A program made the translations under genes and the position numbers. From Klebsiella sp. WP3-W18-ESBL-02 (lineage in GTDB: Bacteria > Pseudomonadota > Gammaproteobacteria > Enterobacterales > Enterobacteriaceae), in the NCBI RefSeq assembly GCF_014168815.1, contig NZ_AP021972.1, positions 1-64,000 of the forward strand: a stretch of DNA of 64,000 bases. Direction: 5' to 3'. How positions within the stretch are numbered: the stretch's first letter is position 1; each line of letters begins with the position of its first letter. The notes beneath the pieces are model-generated. The model searched no databases, was not told the DNA's origin, and worked only from the letters and a program-made list of their open reading frames with translations. This document shows, one piece after another, positions 43,464-51,392 of this stretch.

Positions 43464-43488
43464 GCCCGGTTCTGCACCGGGCTTTTTT
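43464..43488 (+). terminator. Rho-independent terminator after uhpT
   Basis: GCCCGGT (43464-43470) pairs with ACCGGGC (43476-43482) around TCTGC and is followed by TTTTTT. It also overlaps the end of the convergent LysR gene. Confidence 0.93.
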
Positions 43489-44389
43489 ATGCCTGCTGGC
43501 TGGTCTCATGCAGCAATTCACGCAGCCACTGCTGCGCCGGGTCGCGATGCGTACGCTCATGCCAGGCCATGCTTTTGGTAAAGCCGTGAATCGCCACCGG
43601 CGGATCCTGCACGCAGATTGACGCGCGCGCGCTGGCAAGACGGCTCGGCACGACGGCAATCATTTCGCTGACGGCCAGCACTTCCGGCAGCACCAGGAAG
43701 CTGCTTACCGACAGCCCAATCCGCCGCTGACGGCCCACTTTCGCCAGCGCGTCGTCGGTCACGCCCCAGAAACTCTCGCCTTCGTAAGAGACCAGAATAT
43801 GTTCCAGCGCGCAGAAGCGGTCGAGGCTTAACGGCTGCTGTGCATCGGGGTGGTCGGCGCGGAGCATACAGACATAGCGTTCATCATACAGTGTACGGCT
43901 GTGCAGATCGCCCGGCGTGGTGCTGGGGGTCAGCAGCGCGAGGTCGATTTTCCCCTGCTCAAACTGTGCGGTCAGCCGCTCCGGCTCAACCGGAATGACC
44001 CGCACACGAATCCCCGGCGCGCGGACTTTCAACGCGGCGATAAATGGCACGACTACCGCTTTCAGCGCGTAATCGGTGGCGGCGAGGGTAAAGGTGAAGC
44101 TGGCGGTCAGCGGATCGAAGCGGGCTGGCTGTAACAGCGTGTCGATATCACGAAGAATTTGCTTTACCGCGGGCGCTAGCTGCTGGGCGCGCAGCGTGGG
44201 CACCATACCGTGCGGGGCGCGGATAAACAGCGGATCGTTAAAGTTATCCCGCAGCCGGGTCAACATACCGCTGACGGCGGGCTGGGTGAGCGACAGCCTT
44301 GTCGCCGCGCGGGTCACGCTGCGTTCATCCAGCAGCGCATCCAGCGTTTTCAGCAGGTTGAGGTCAAGCGTTCTGAGATCCGGTTTCAT
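43487..44389 (-). CDS. LysR-family transcriptional regulator
   Basis: The 300-residue regulator has a winged helix at about residues 8-67 (LDALLDERSVTRAATRLSLTQPAVSGMLTRLRD) and a periplasmic-binding-protein-like effector domain at about 95-295. LRTLDLNLLKTLDALL near the start and FIRAPHGMVPT after the helix are typical of the NodD/NahR/LeuO-like branch. It faces away from yicN, so it may control that gene or act elsewhere. No specific function is recognised. Confidence 0.85.
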   Translation of the reverse strand: MKPDLRTLDLNLLKTLDALLDERSVTRAATRLSLTQPAVSGMLTRLRDNFNDPLFIRAPHGMVPTLRAQQLAPAVKQILRDIDTLLQPARFDPLTASFTFTLAATDYALKAVVVPFIAALKVRAPGIRVRVIPVEPERLTAQFEQGKIDLALLTPSTTPGDLHSRTLYDERYVCMLRADHPDAQQPLSLDRFCALEHILVSYEGESFWGVTDDALAKVGRQRRIGLSVSSFLVLPEVLAVSEMIAVVPSRLASARASICVQDPPVAIHGFTKSMAWHERTHRDPAQQWLRELLHETSQQA

Positions 44390-44493
44390 CGGCGGCTTCC
44401 TTCAGGGAGGTAACGCACATTATGGCATGTTCGAATATCGACAGGGCGCGAAATCCCATTATTATGTCGGGGTTTAGCTAAGTGAGAGCGTGC

Positions 44494-44946
44494 ATGATCT
44501 GGTTAATTCTGGCCACCCTGGCGGTGGTATTTGTTGTCGGATTTCGGATCCTGACCTCCAGTTCACGACGGGCCATCCGCCGTCTGAGTGAGCGACTGGC
44601 GATCACGCCAGAGCCGGTCGAATCGATGATCGACCAGCTAGGGAAAGCGCAGGGCGAAGAGTTTTTACGTTATCTGGAGCGCCCGAACGAAGCCCATTTG
44701 CAGAATGCGGCGCAGATGCTGCTGATCTGGCAGGTGTGCATCGTTGATGGCAGCGAAGCCAATATGCAGGGATGGCACCGTCGGCTGCAAAAGGCCCGCC
44801 TGGCCGCGCCGATCACCGATGCCCAGATACGGCTGGCGCTGAGCTTTTTACGCGAGCTGGAGCCGGATATGAGCGAGCTGAATGCCTTCCAGTGTCGCTA
44901 CAACGCCCTGTTCCACGATGAAAACGGCGTCCACTGGCTGCATTGA
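44494..44946 (+). CDS. yicN: YicN family protein (DUF1198)
   Basis: The 150-residue protein matches E. coli YicN in length and sequence type. One N-terminal membrane segment (MIWLILATLAVVFVVGFRIL) is followed by a mostly helical cytoplasmic part ending NGVHWLH. The ATG at 44494 is preferred over the GTG four codons earlier because it gives the family N-terminus. Function is unknown. yicN lies near uhpT in E. coli too. Confidence 0.9.
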   Translation: MIWLILATLAVVFVVGFRILTSSSRRAIRRLSERLAITPEPVESMIDQLGKAQGEEFLRYLERPNEAHLQNAAQMLLIWQVCIVDGSEANMQGWHRRLQKARLAAPITDAQIRLALSFLRELEPDMSELNAFQCRYNALFHDENGVHWLH

Positions 44947-44969
44947 TATCATTTGACGTGATGTTGTTT

Positions 44970-44981
44970 ATCAATATTGAT
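44970..44981. promoter_or_regulatory. Palindrome ATCAATATTGAT upstream of the SRPBCC gene
   Basis: A perfect 12-bp AT-rich palindrome lies 68 bp before the SRPBCC gene start, near TATATTTATATC, which could supply a -10 element. It is a candidate operator. No cognate regulator is identified. Confidence 0.35.
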
Positions 44982-45008
44982 GATTATATTTATATCACTC
45001 GTGGGCGC

Positions 45009-45050
45009 ATGATGAACCTCGTCAACACACTTACTCACGAGGTTCATCAT
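45009..45050 (+). promoter_or_regulatory. 14-bp inverted repeat masking the SRPBCC start
   Basis: ATGATGAACCTCGT (45009-45022) is the exact reverse complement of ACGAGGTTCATCAT (45037-45050), with a 14-nt loop. The right arm holds the Shine-Dalgarno GAGG and the first two bases of the ATG at 45049. In RNA the helix would bury the translation start; in DNA it could be a two-site operator. Confidence 0.7.
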
Positions 45051-45573
45051 GAAACAGTCAATGCAGCAAAGCGCAATCGTCTGGCCGGAAGGCTACCTGC
45101 CGGGCACCACCGACAACTTTGCCTCTAACGAAATTATCGTCAGCGGCCTGAGCGCAAAAGACATTTGGGCGCAGCTCGACGACACTACCCTGTGGCCAAC
45201 CTACTACAGCAACGTGGCGGATATCCATTTCCACGACGGCAGCGGCCCGATGCTGAGCGCCAATGCTCGCTTCCGCTTCTCTACCTTCGGCTTCCCGATT
45301 GAAGCGCAGATTACCGAATACGTGCCGCCGGCCGACGGTCAGGCCGCACGCATTGCCTGGCACGGCTGGGCAGAAGGCGATGCCACCACCCGCCTGGATG
45401 TCATTCACGCCTGGCTGTTCGAAGATTTACCGGGTAACCGCGTGCGTATTCTGACCCAGGAGTCACAGATTGGCGTCCCGGCGCAGGAGCTGGCGCGCAC
45501 CGTGCCAAACCCGATGATTAACGGCCACCAGGAGTGGATCACCGGGCTGGTGAAATCCGCGCGCGGCGAGTGA
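45049..45573 (+). CDS. SRPBCC-fold protein
   Basis: The 174-residue protein resembles the SRPBCC/polyketide-cyclase superfamily of helix-grip folds that bind hydrophobic ligands. Characteristic segments are SNEIIVSGLSAKDIWAQLDD, TLWPTYYSNVADIHF and the C-terminal helix near residues 150-172 (NGHQEWITGLVKSA). There is no signal peptide. The ligand and role are unknown. Its start codon and ribosome-binding site are part of the inverted repeat at 45009-45050, so translational or operator control is likely. It appears monocistronic. Confidence 0.75.
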   Translation: MKQSMQQSAIVWPEGYLPGTTDNFASNEIIVSGLSAKDIWAQLDDTTLWPTYYSNVADIHFHDGSGPMLSANARFRFSTFGFPIEAQITEYVPPADGQAARIAWHGWAEGDATTRLDVIHAWLFEDLPGNRVRILTQESQIGVPAQELARTVPNPMINGHQEWITGLVKSARGE

Positions 45574-45578
45574 GTTTT

Positions 45579-45604
45579 GCAGGATGGCGCAGCTGCCATC
45601 CGGC
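45579..45604. repeat. Degenerate REP unit
   Basis: GCAGGAT (45579-45585) and ATCCGGC (45598-45604) form a REP stem with one imperfect pair, six bases after the SRPBCC stop. Confidence 0.7.
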
Positions 45605-45633
45605 AAACCATACGGAAAATAATCATATTGGCG

Positions 45634-45744
45634 ATGAGGGAGCGTGTTATTCCCCGGGATAAAATCGGGTTAAATGAAAAGAAATTCTATAAAGAGATGA
45701 TTAAACTTGCTGATTCCGAGCACCGTAAGCACCTTAAAAAATAA
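45634..45744 (+). pseudogene. C-terminal remnant of a RelE/HigB-type toxin
   Basis: A 36-codon frame ends with DKIGLNEKKFYKEMIKLADSEHRKHLKK. This resembles the C-terminus of RelE/HigB (Gp49-like) toxins, which typically read GDKTGxNxKxFYKxMIxxADxxFxxHL. The N-terminal two thirds of a toxin (about 70 residues) are missing, since the REP unit and SRPBCC gene lie directly upstream. It is inferred to be a decayed gene. The stop is 9 bp before the next frame, the usual toxin-then-antitoxin order. Confidence 0.5.
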
Positions 45745-45753
45745 GGAATGATG

Positions 45754-45882
45754 ATGGCGACCCTTAAAGAGTTAATGGCTAAACAGAGCTCGGAAAGTCA
45801 GAAACGTATTGCTGAGAAGGTTGAAGAGATGCGTCAGACGACAGTCAGCGAAGCGTCGGCCAAACAGTTATCAAAACGTTAA
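45754..45882 (+). pseudogene. N-terminal remnant of an XRE/HigA-type antitoxin
   Basis: A 42-residue frame (MATLKELMAKQSSESQKRIA, then EKVEEMRQTTVSEASAKQLS) follows AAGGA and three in-frame ATGs. The first 28 residues resemble the helical N-terminus of HigA-type antitoxins; the helix-turn-helix that should follow is gone and the reading frame ends after 14 unrelated residues. It could be a short functional protein, but a truncated antitoxin paired with the toxin fragment is more likely. Confidence 0.5.
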
Positions 45883-45946
45883 ATGCGTCACACTTTAAAT
45901 GCTACACTGCGTGACCTTTTCGCAAAGACCCTCCGCAGGTAACAAA

Positions 45947-47131
45947 ATGAGTGCACATATCGAAGAAAAAAACCGCGCCGACGTCGTTGCGCGGCCCAAC
46001 TGGTCGGCGGTTTTTGCCGTGGCGTTTTGCGTCGCCTGCCTGATTACCGTTGAATTTTTGCCGGTCAGCCTGCTGACGCCGATGGCGCAGGATTTGGGTA
46101 TTTCCGAGGGCGTTGCCGGGCAGTCGGTGACTGTGACGGCGTTTGTCGCCATGTTCTCCAGCCTGTTCATTACCCAGGCCATTGGCGCCACCAATCGCCG
46201 CTATGTGGTGATTTTGTTCTCCGTTTTGCTGACGCTCTCTTGCCTGCTGGTGTCGTTCTCCAGCTCCTTCACGCTGCTACTGCTTGGCCGCGCCTGTCTG
46301 GGGCTGGCGCTCGGCGGGTTTTGGGCGATGTCGGCATCGTTGACGATGCGGCTGGTGCCGGCGCGTACGGTGCCAAAAGCGCTGTCGGTGATCTTTGGTG
46401 CGGTGTCCATCGCGCTGGTGATTGCTGCGCCGCTGGGCAGTTTTTTGGGCGGCATTATCGGCTGGCGTAACGTTTTTAACGGCGCAGCGGTGATGGGCGT
46501 GCTGTGTACGTTTTGGGTGCTGAAAGCATTGCCTTCTCTGCCGGGTGAACCGGCGCACCACAAGCAAAACATGTTTAGCCTGCTGCAACGTCCCGGCGTG
46601 ATGGCCGGGATGATTGCTATCTTTATGTCCTTTGCCGGACAGTTCGCCTTCTTCACTTATATTCGCCCGGTGTATATGAATCTGGCGGGTTTTGACGTTG
46701 ACGGCCTGACGCTGGTGCTGCTGAGCTTCGGTATCGCCAGCTTTGTCGGTACCTCGTTCTCGTCGGTGATTCTCAAGCGCTCGGTCAAACTGGCGCTGGC
46801 CGGTGCGCCGCTGGTACTGGCGATCAGCGCGCTGGTGCTTACGTTATGGGGCAGTGAGAAAGTGGTCGCCGCAGGCATTGCGATTATCTGGGGGCTGGCG
46901 TTCGCGCTGGTGCCGGTAGGCTGGTCGACGTGGATCACGCGCTCATTGGCCGATCAGGCGGAAAAAGCCGGTTCCATTCAGGTGGCGGTGATTCAGCTGG
47001 CGAATACCTGTGGGGCGGCGGTGGGTGGCCTGGCGCTGGACCATTTAGGGCTGACGTCGCCGTTGATGCTTTCCGGCGTATTGATGTTGCTGACGGCCCT
47101 GCTGGTCACCGCAAAGGTCAGAATTCGCTGA
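45947..47131 (+). CDS. nepI: Purine ribonucleoside efflux pump NepI (MFS)
   Basis: NepI exports purine nucleosides such as inosine by proton antiport. The 394-residue product is close to E. coli NepI (396) and shares long segments (RPNWSAVFAVAFCVACLITV, LTPMAQDLGISEGVAGQSVT). It has 12 membrane segments of the DHA1 type. ATG 45947 is chosen by that match; the longer frame back to 45899 lacks homology. It ends eight bases before the REP array. Confidence 0.95.
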   Translation: MSAHIEEKNRADVVARPNWSAVFAVAFCVACLITVEFLPVSLLTPMAQDLGISEGVAGQSVTVTAFVAMFSSLFITQAIGATNRRYVVILFSVLLTLSCLLVSFSSSFTLLLLGRACLGLALGGFWAMSASLTMRLVPARTVPKALSVIFGAVSIALVIAAPLGSFLGGIIGWRNVFNGAAVMGVLCTFWVLKALPSLPGEPAHHKQNMFSLLQRPGVMAGMIAIFMSFAGQFAFFTYIRPVYMNLAGFDVDGLTLVLLSFGIASFVGTSFSSVILKRSVKLALAGAPLVLAISALVLTLWGSEKVVAAGIAIIWGLAFALVPVGWSTWITRSLADQAEKAGSIQVAVIQLANTCGAAVGGLALDHLGLTSPLMLSGVLMLLTALLVTAKVRIR

Positions 47132-47138
47132 TGGTGTT

Positions 47139-47466
47139 GCCGGATGGCGGCGTAAACGCCTTATCCGGCCTACGTGCTGTAAACCTGTAGGCCGGGCAAG
47201 CGCAGCGCCCCCGGCAATGCGCCGGATGGCGGCGTAAACGCCTTATCCGGCCTACGTGCTGTAAACCTGTAGGCCGGGCAAGCGCAGCGCCCCCGGCAAT
47301 GCGCCGGATGGCGGCGTAAACGCCTTATCCGGCCTACGTGCAGTGAACCTGTAGGCCGGGCAAGCGCAGCGCCCCCGGCAATGCGCCGGATGGCGGCGTA
47401 AACGCCTTATCCGGCCTACGAGCTGTGAACCTGTAGGCCGGGCAAGCGCAGCGCCCCCGGCTATGT
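47139..47466. repeat. REP/BIME array, four tandem 82-bp units
   Basis: Units start at 47139, 47221, 47303 and 47385, each exactly 82 bp. Each holds two REP stems: GCCGGAT...ATCCGGC with interior GGCGGCGTAAACGCCTT, and GCCGGGCAAGCGCAGCGCCCCCGGC-like. Copies differ mainly in the short linker (CTACGTGCTGTAAACC, CTACGTGCAGTGAACC, CTACGAGCTGTGAACC). The array fills the 337-bp gap between convergent nepI and phnX. Such BIMEs can bind gyrase or IHF and block 3' exonucleases. Confidence 0.95.
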
Positions 47467-47468
47467 CG

Positions 47469-48278
47469 TTACGGGCGTTCGCCCTTCGCCAGACGCGCGT
47501 TGATATCGGCAATTACCCCCGGCAGCTCCACCAGCGAATCCACTACATAGTGCGCCCCGGCTGCATACAGTTTGCTGGCCGCCAGTTCGCGGCGGCTGGC
47601 AATCTCTTCTGGCGACATCGCCTGATACGCCTCCCAGGTGGCACCAAATTCATTACCCGATACCGCCAGACCCACCGTCCACATCCCGGCGTTAAGCCCT
47701 TCGGTAATACCCGGCGCAGCGTCATCGACCTTCACACAGTGGGCAACGGCATCAATCCCCAGGGTAATCACGTTTTGCAGCGCCATCCACGGCCCTGGGC
47801 GCCCACCCGCCGCAAGGTCATCCGTCGCCACCCAGTGATCGGGGCGATAGCCGTGCTCGGCGGCGGCGGGGACCAGCCGCTCCATCACCGCGCGCGGGTA
47901 GCCGGAGCAGGAACCAATTTTAATTCCCTCTGCACGAAGCGCGGCGATCGTATCGATAACCCCGGCAATTGGTGCGGAAAAATCGACAACTTTGGCAATT
48001 TGTAGCGGCATAAAGGCGGCGTAAATGGCATCAATATCTGCCGCCGTCATCGCGCGGCCAAATTTCGCCTGCCAGCGCGCGTCCACCGTCGGTAATTTGC
48101 CCAGCGCTTCAATATGTTGCCACTTTCCCAGCCCCATCGGCACCCGGGCCTCAGCGAGCGTGATCTCGACATCAAACGCCTGATGAAAAGCTTCGACAAA
48201 AATCTGCGTCGGCGCGAAGGAACCGAAATCGACGGTGGTGCCCGCCCAATCGAGAATAACAGCGTTAATACGATTCAT
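47469..48278 (-). CDS. phnX: Phosphonoacetaldehyde hydrolase (phosphonatase)
   Basis: PhnX cleaves the C-P bond of phosphonoacetaldehyde to acetaldehyde and phosphate. The 269-residue HAD enzyme has nucleophile D10 in ILDWAGTTVDFG and the Schiff-base lysine K52 in MGLGKWQH, both diagnostic. Motif IV is VDDAAPGI. It is the second gene of phnWX, 9 bp after phnW, with AAGGAG before its ATG. Confidence 0.97.
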   Translation of the reverse strand: MNRINAVILDWAGTTVDFGSFAPTQIFVEAFHQAFDVEITLAEARVPMGLGKWQHIEALGKLPTVDARWQAKFGRAMTAADIDAIYAAFMPLQIAKVVDFSAPIAGVIDTIAALRAEGIKIGSCSGYPRAVMERLVPAAAEHGYRPDHWVATDDLAAGGRPGPWMALQNVITLGIDAVAHCVKVDDAAPGITEGLNAGMWTVGLAVSGNEFGATWEAYQAMSPEEIASRRELAASKLYAAGAHYVVDSLVELPGVIADINARLAKGERP

Positions 48279-48287
48279 GATGGCTCC

Positions 48288-49391
48288 TTATTTCGTCCAG
48301 TACATGGCATTACGAATGGCGGTAAGCAGGGCAGAAATATCGGCATCGTACACCTCGCCAATGTTGCCGATACGGAAGCAGTCGCTCTGTGACACCTTGC
48401 CGGGATAGATAACAAACCCCTGATCTTTCAGTCGGCTATAAAATTCTTTAAAGCGGTACTGTGGGTTCTCGGGTGAATAGAACGCGGTGATGATCGGCGA
48501 ATGCAGCGCATCGTCCAGCAGGGTGGTAAAGCCCAATTCCCGCATACCGGCAACCAGGCGGCGCTGGTTTTGCTGATAGCGCTGAAAACGCGCCGCCACG
48601 CCGCCTTCTTCCGCCAGCTCCTTCAGCGCCTGGGCGAAGGCCAGTACGGTATGGGTGGGCGAGGTAAAACGCCACTTGCCGTGGTTATCTTCCATGCAGC
48701 GCCACTGGGCGTAGAGGTCCAGCGACAGCGAGCGGGAGCGGCCTTTGCAGGCGGCAAGTTTTTCCGCGCGGGCAATCACGAAGGCAAAGCCCGGTACGCC
48801 CTGAATACATTTATTGGCGGAGCTGATCAAAAAATCGATATGCAGTTCAGCGATATCCATGGGAATGCCGCCAAAGCTGCTCATGGCATCAACGATATAG
48901 GTTTTGCCGTATTGCTGCGCCAGCGCACCCACTTCCGCAATCGGGTTGAGCATGCCGGTGGTGGTTTCGCTGTGTACCATTGCGATATGGGTGATCGCCG
49001 GGTCAGCATTGAGGATCGCGTCGATCGCCTGCGCGTCCGGGCGGGCGACTTCACCGCAGTCATAGGCATGGTGAGCGATGCCCATCAGGTTTGCCATTTC
49101 TACCATCCGCGCGCCGTACGCGCCGTTACTGACGATCAGCACCTTATCCTGCGCGCCCAGTGTGCTGCCCAGCACCGCTTCCACGGCGTAGCTGCCGCTG
49201 CCCTGCAGTAATACGGAAGTGTAGCCTTCAGACGCCGTTGCCAGCGCGGTCAGCTGTTGGCGGATCTGCTCCACCACGCCGATATTGTAGTCATCATCCC
49301 AGGTACAGCTATCGAACAGCATCGCTTCTTTCACGGTGCGTGAGGTGGTCAATGGGCCAGGAGTCAGCAGCAGATAGTTACGCGAAGTCAT
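48288..49391 (-). CDS. phnW: 2-Aminoethylphosphonate:pyruvate transaminase
   Basis: PhnW converts 2-aminoethylphosphonate and pyruvate to phosphonoacetaldehyde and alanine. The 367-residue length equals the Salmonella enzyme. It is a class V PLP aminotransferase with lysine K194 in SSANKCIQG and cofactor-contact D168 in YIVDAMSSFGG. It leads the phnWX operon, divergent from phnR, with an operator candidate 13 bp upstream of its ATG. Confidence 0.97.
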   Translation of the reverse strand: MTSRNYLLLTPGPLTTSRTVKEAMLFDSCTWDDDYNIGVVEQIRQQLTALATASEGYTSVLLQGSGSYAVEAVLGSTLGAQDKVLIVSNGAYGARMVEMANLMGIAHHAYDCGEVARPDAQAIDAILNADPAITHIAMVHSETTTGMLNPIAEVGALAQQYGKTYIVDAMSSFGGIPMDIAELHIDFLISSANKCIQGVPGFAFVIARAEKLAACKGRSRSLSLDLYAQWRCMEDNHGKWRFTSPTHTVLAFAQALKELAEEGGVAARFQRYQQNQRRLVAGMRELGFTTLLDDALHSPIITAFYSPENPQYRFKEFYSRLKDQGFVIYPGKVSQSDCFRIGNIGEVYDADISALLTAIRNAMYWTK

Positions 49392-49403
49392 GTTATTTAC
49401 CTT

Positions 49404-49421
49404 TGGTCTATACCAGATTTG
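49404..49421. promoter_or_regulatory. Putative PhnR operator before phnW
   Basis: TGGTCTATACCA (49404-49415) is a near-palindrome containing GTCTATAC, which fits the HutC-type GntR consensus GTMTAKAC when read on the minus strand. The 18-bp site through 49421 is shared, in reverse orientation, with the site before phnS. It lies 13 bp before the phnW start, where binding would block transcription. Confidence 0.6.
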
Positions 49422-49531
49422 TTATTATCATGACGATCTTCCTTGCGATGGGTCAAAGGAAAAATCGCGTTGCAACAAAAAATTCATCTGCTTCTGTATA
49501 ATGGCGGCAACAAAATTGGAAACGAGCAAGC

Positions 49532-50251
49532 ATGAAATCTCTCCCCGGCGATCTCCCGCAGTACCAGCTCATCAAGGCGCAGCTTCAGGCACGCATTCAG
49601 AGCGGCGCGCTGAAAAGCGGCGATAAGCTGCCGTCTGAACGTGAACTGTGCGCGATCTTTAACACCACGCGCATTACCCTTCGCGAAAGCCTGGCGCAGC
49701 TAGAGGCCAGCGGGCTTATCTGGCGCGCCGATCGCCGCGGCTGGTTCGTGACGCCCGAACGTCTGTGGCTTGATCCGACTCAGAACACCAACTTCCATAA
49801 GCTGTGCCGCGAGCAGGGGCGGGAGCCAAAAACGGCGCTGCTGAGCGGCGCGTTAACCACCGTGCCGGTAGAGGCAATGGAGCCGCTTCAGCTCCAGCCG
49901 TTCGATCAAATTTATCTGTTGACCCGCCTGCGTTCTGCTGACGGTCGTGCGGTTTGCTATTGCGAAAACCATTGCCTGCCGGCCCGGGTACCGGAGCTAT
50001 TGCAGTACGATCTCAACGGCAGCCTGACCGAGGTATACGAGTCACACTACAACCTTGTCTATACCAGTATGCATCTGTCGTTCTATCCCACCGCGATGCC
50101 CGCGCAGGCCGCGCAGGCGCTGGGGGTGATGGAAGGGCGCCCGGCGCTGCTGCTGCGCCGCCTGAACTACGATCAGTACGGTCGTGTGCTCGATCTGGAT
50201 ATCGAATACTGGCGCCATGACAGCCTGCGCATTGAGGTCGATACGCACTAG
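49532..50251 (+). CDS. phnR: GntR-family regulator of phosphonate genes PhnR
   Basis: PhnR is a 239-residue HutC-type regulator, the same length as Salmonella PhnR. The winged helix lies at about residues 8-72 (LPSERELCAIFNTTRITLRESLAQLEASGLIWR) and the UTRA effector domain at about 95-235. It lies between divergent phnWX and the phnSTUV transport operon and probably controls both in response to 2-aminoethylphosphonate. Its coding region contains one further operator-like core at 50055-50067. Confidence 0.93.
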   Translation: MKSLPGDLPQYQLIKAQLQARIQSGALKSGDKLPSERELCAIFNTTRITLRESLAQLEASGLIWRADRRGWFVTPERLWLDPTQNTNFHKLCREQGREPKTALLSGALTTVPVEAMEPLQLQPFDQIYLLTRLRSADGRAVCYCENHCLPARVPELLQYDLNGSLTEVYESHYNLVYTSMHLSFYPTAMPAQAAQALGVMEGRPALLLRRLNYDQYGRVLDLDIEYWRHDSLRIEVDTH

Positions 50252-50263
50252 CGCCATCCGGCA
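50251..50263. repeat. Half REP remnant after phnR
   Basis: GCGCCATCCGGCA abuts the phnR stop codon and lacks a partner stem. It is a truncated REP unit. Confidence 0.6.
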
Positions 50264-50322
50264 TTTCACAGATTTATGCCGTCATTCATCGTTTTGTCAC
50301 ATTAGCCGTTTAGCGTAAAAAG

Positions 50323-50340
50323 CAAATCTGGTATAGGCCA
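50323..50340. promoter_or_regulatory. Putative PhnR operator before phnS
   Basis: CAAATCTGGTATAGGCCA is the reverse complement of the phnW-side site except for one base (A to G). The core GTATAGGC is close to GTMTAKAC. It lies 33 bp before the phnS start. Confidence 0.6.
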
Positions 50341-50373
50341 GAAAAATGCAACGAACGCTATGAGGCTATTACG

Positions 50374-51387
50374 ATGAAACTTACCCGACTTGCTTTGCTG
50401 TATGTTTTTGCCCTCGCCAGCGCCCCATCCTGGGCGGAATCGGTGGTGACGGTTTACTCTATCGACGGCTTACACGACGGTGATAACAGCTGGTACCAGG
50501 CGCAGTTTGATGCGTTCACCAAAGCCACCGGCATTACCGTGCGTTACGTTGAAGGCGGCGGTGGTGTGGTGGTTGAGCGTCTGGCGAAAGAGCACACCAA
50601 CCCGCAGGCTGATGTCCTGGTGACTGCACCGCCGTTTATTCAGCGTGCCGCTGCCGGCAAGCTACTGGCCAACTTCAAAACCGACGCCGCTGCTGCCATT
50701 CCGGGTGCCAACGACTTCTATTCACCGCTGGTGAAAAACTACCTGAGCTTTATCTACAACGCGAAGCTGCTGAAAACCGCGCCGGCCAGCTGGCAGGATC
50801 TGCTCGACGGTAAGTTCAAGAATAAGCTCCAGTACTCCACGCCGGGCCAGGCCGCAGACGGCACCGCGGTGATGCTGCAAGCCTTCCACAGCTTCGGCAG
50901 CAAAGACGCCGGTTTTGACTATCTCGGCAAGCTGCAGGCTAACAACGTTGGGCCATCCGCCTCAACCGGCAAGCTGACCGCGCTGGTCAATAAAGGTGAA
51001 ATCTACGTCGCTAACGGCGACCTGCAAATGAACCTCGCGCAGAGGGAACGTAACCCGAACGTGAAGATCTTCTGGCCCGCCAATGACAAAGGCGAGCGCA
51101 GCGCGCTGGCGATTCCTTACGTCATTGGTTTAGTCCAGGGTGCGCCGCAAAGTGAAAACGGCAAAAAACTGATTAACTTCCTGCTCAGCAAAGAGGCGCA
51201 GACCAGCGTCAGCGCGTTGTCCTGGGGAATGCCGGTGCGTAGTGACGTGACGCCGAGTGATGCGCACTACAAGGCCGCCACCGCTGCGCTGGAAGGCGTA
51301 CAGAGCTGGCAGCCGAACTGGGACGACGTGGCCGTCTCGCTGTCGGCGGATATTTCCCGCTGGCATAAAGTGACCGAAAGCGAGTAA
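50374..51387 (+). CDS. phnS: 2-Aminoethylphosphonate-binding periplasmic protein
   Basis: PhnS is the 337-residue solute-binding protein of the 2-AEP ABC importer; the length equals Salmonella PhnS. A Sec signal peptide (MKLTRLALLYVFALASAPSWA) is followed by the mature start ESVVTVYSIDGLHDG. It belongs to the iron/thiosulfate/phosphonate SBP group (SBP_bac family). phnT follows after 5 bp. Confidence 0.95.
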   Translation: MKLTRLALLYVFALASAPSWAESVVTVYSIDGLHDGDNSWYQAQFDAFTKATGITVRYVEGGGGVVVERLAKEHTNPQADVLVTAPPFIQRAAAGKLLANFKTDAAAAIPGANDFYSPLVKNYLSFIYNAKLLKTAPASWQDLLDGKFKNKLQYSTPGQAADGTAVMLQAFHSFGSKDAGFDYLGKLQANNVGPSASTGKLTALVNKGEIYVANGDLQMNLAQRERNPNVKIFWPANDKGERSALAIPYVIGLVQGAPQSENGKKLINFLLSKEAQTSVSALSWGMPVRSDVTPSDAHYKAATAALEGVQSWQPNWDDVAVSLSADISRWHKVTESE

Positions 51388-51392
51388 TCCCG

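Noticed and set aside
47139..47466. CRISPR-like array
   Set aside because: The 82-bp units are contiguous REP pairs without unique spacers, and no cas genes are present.
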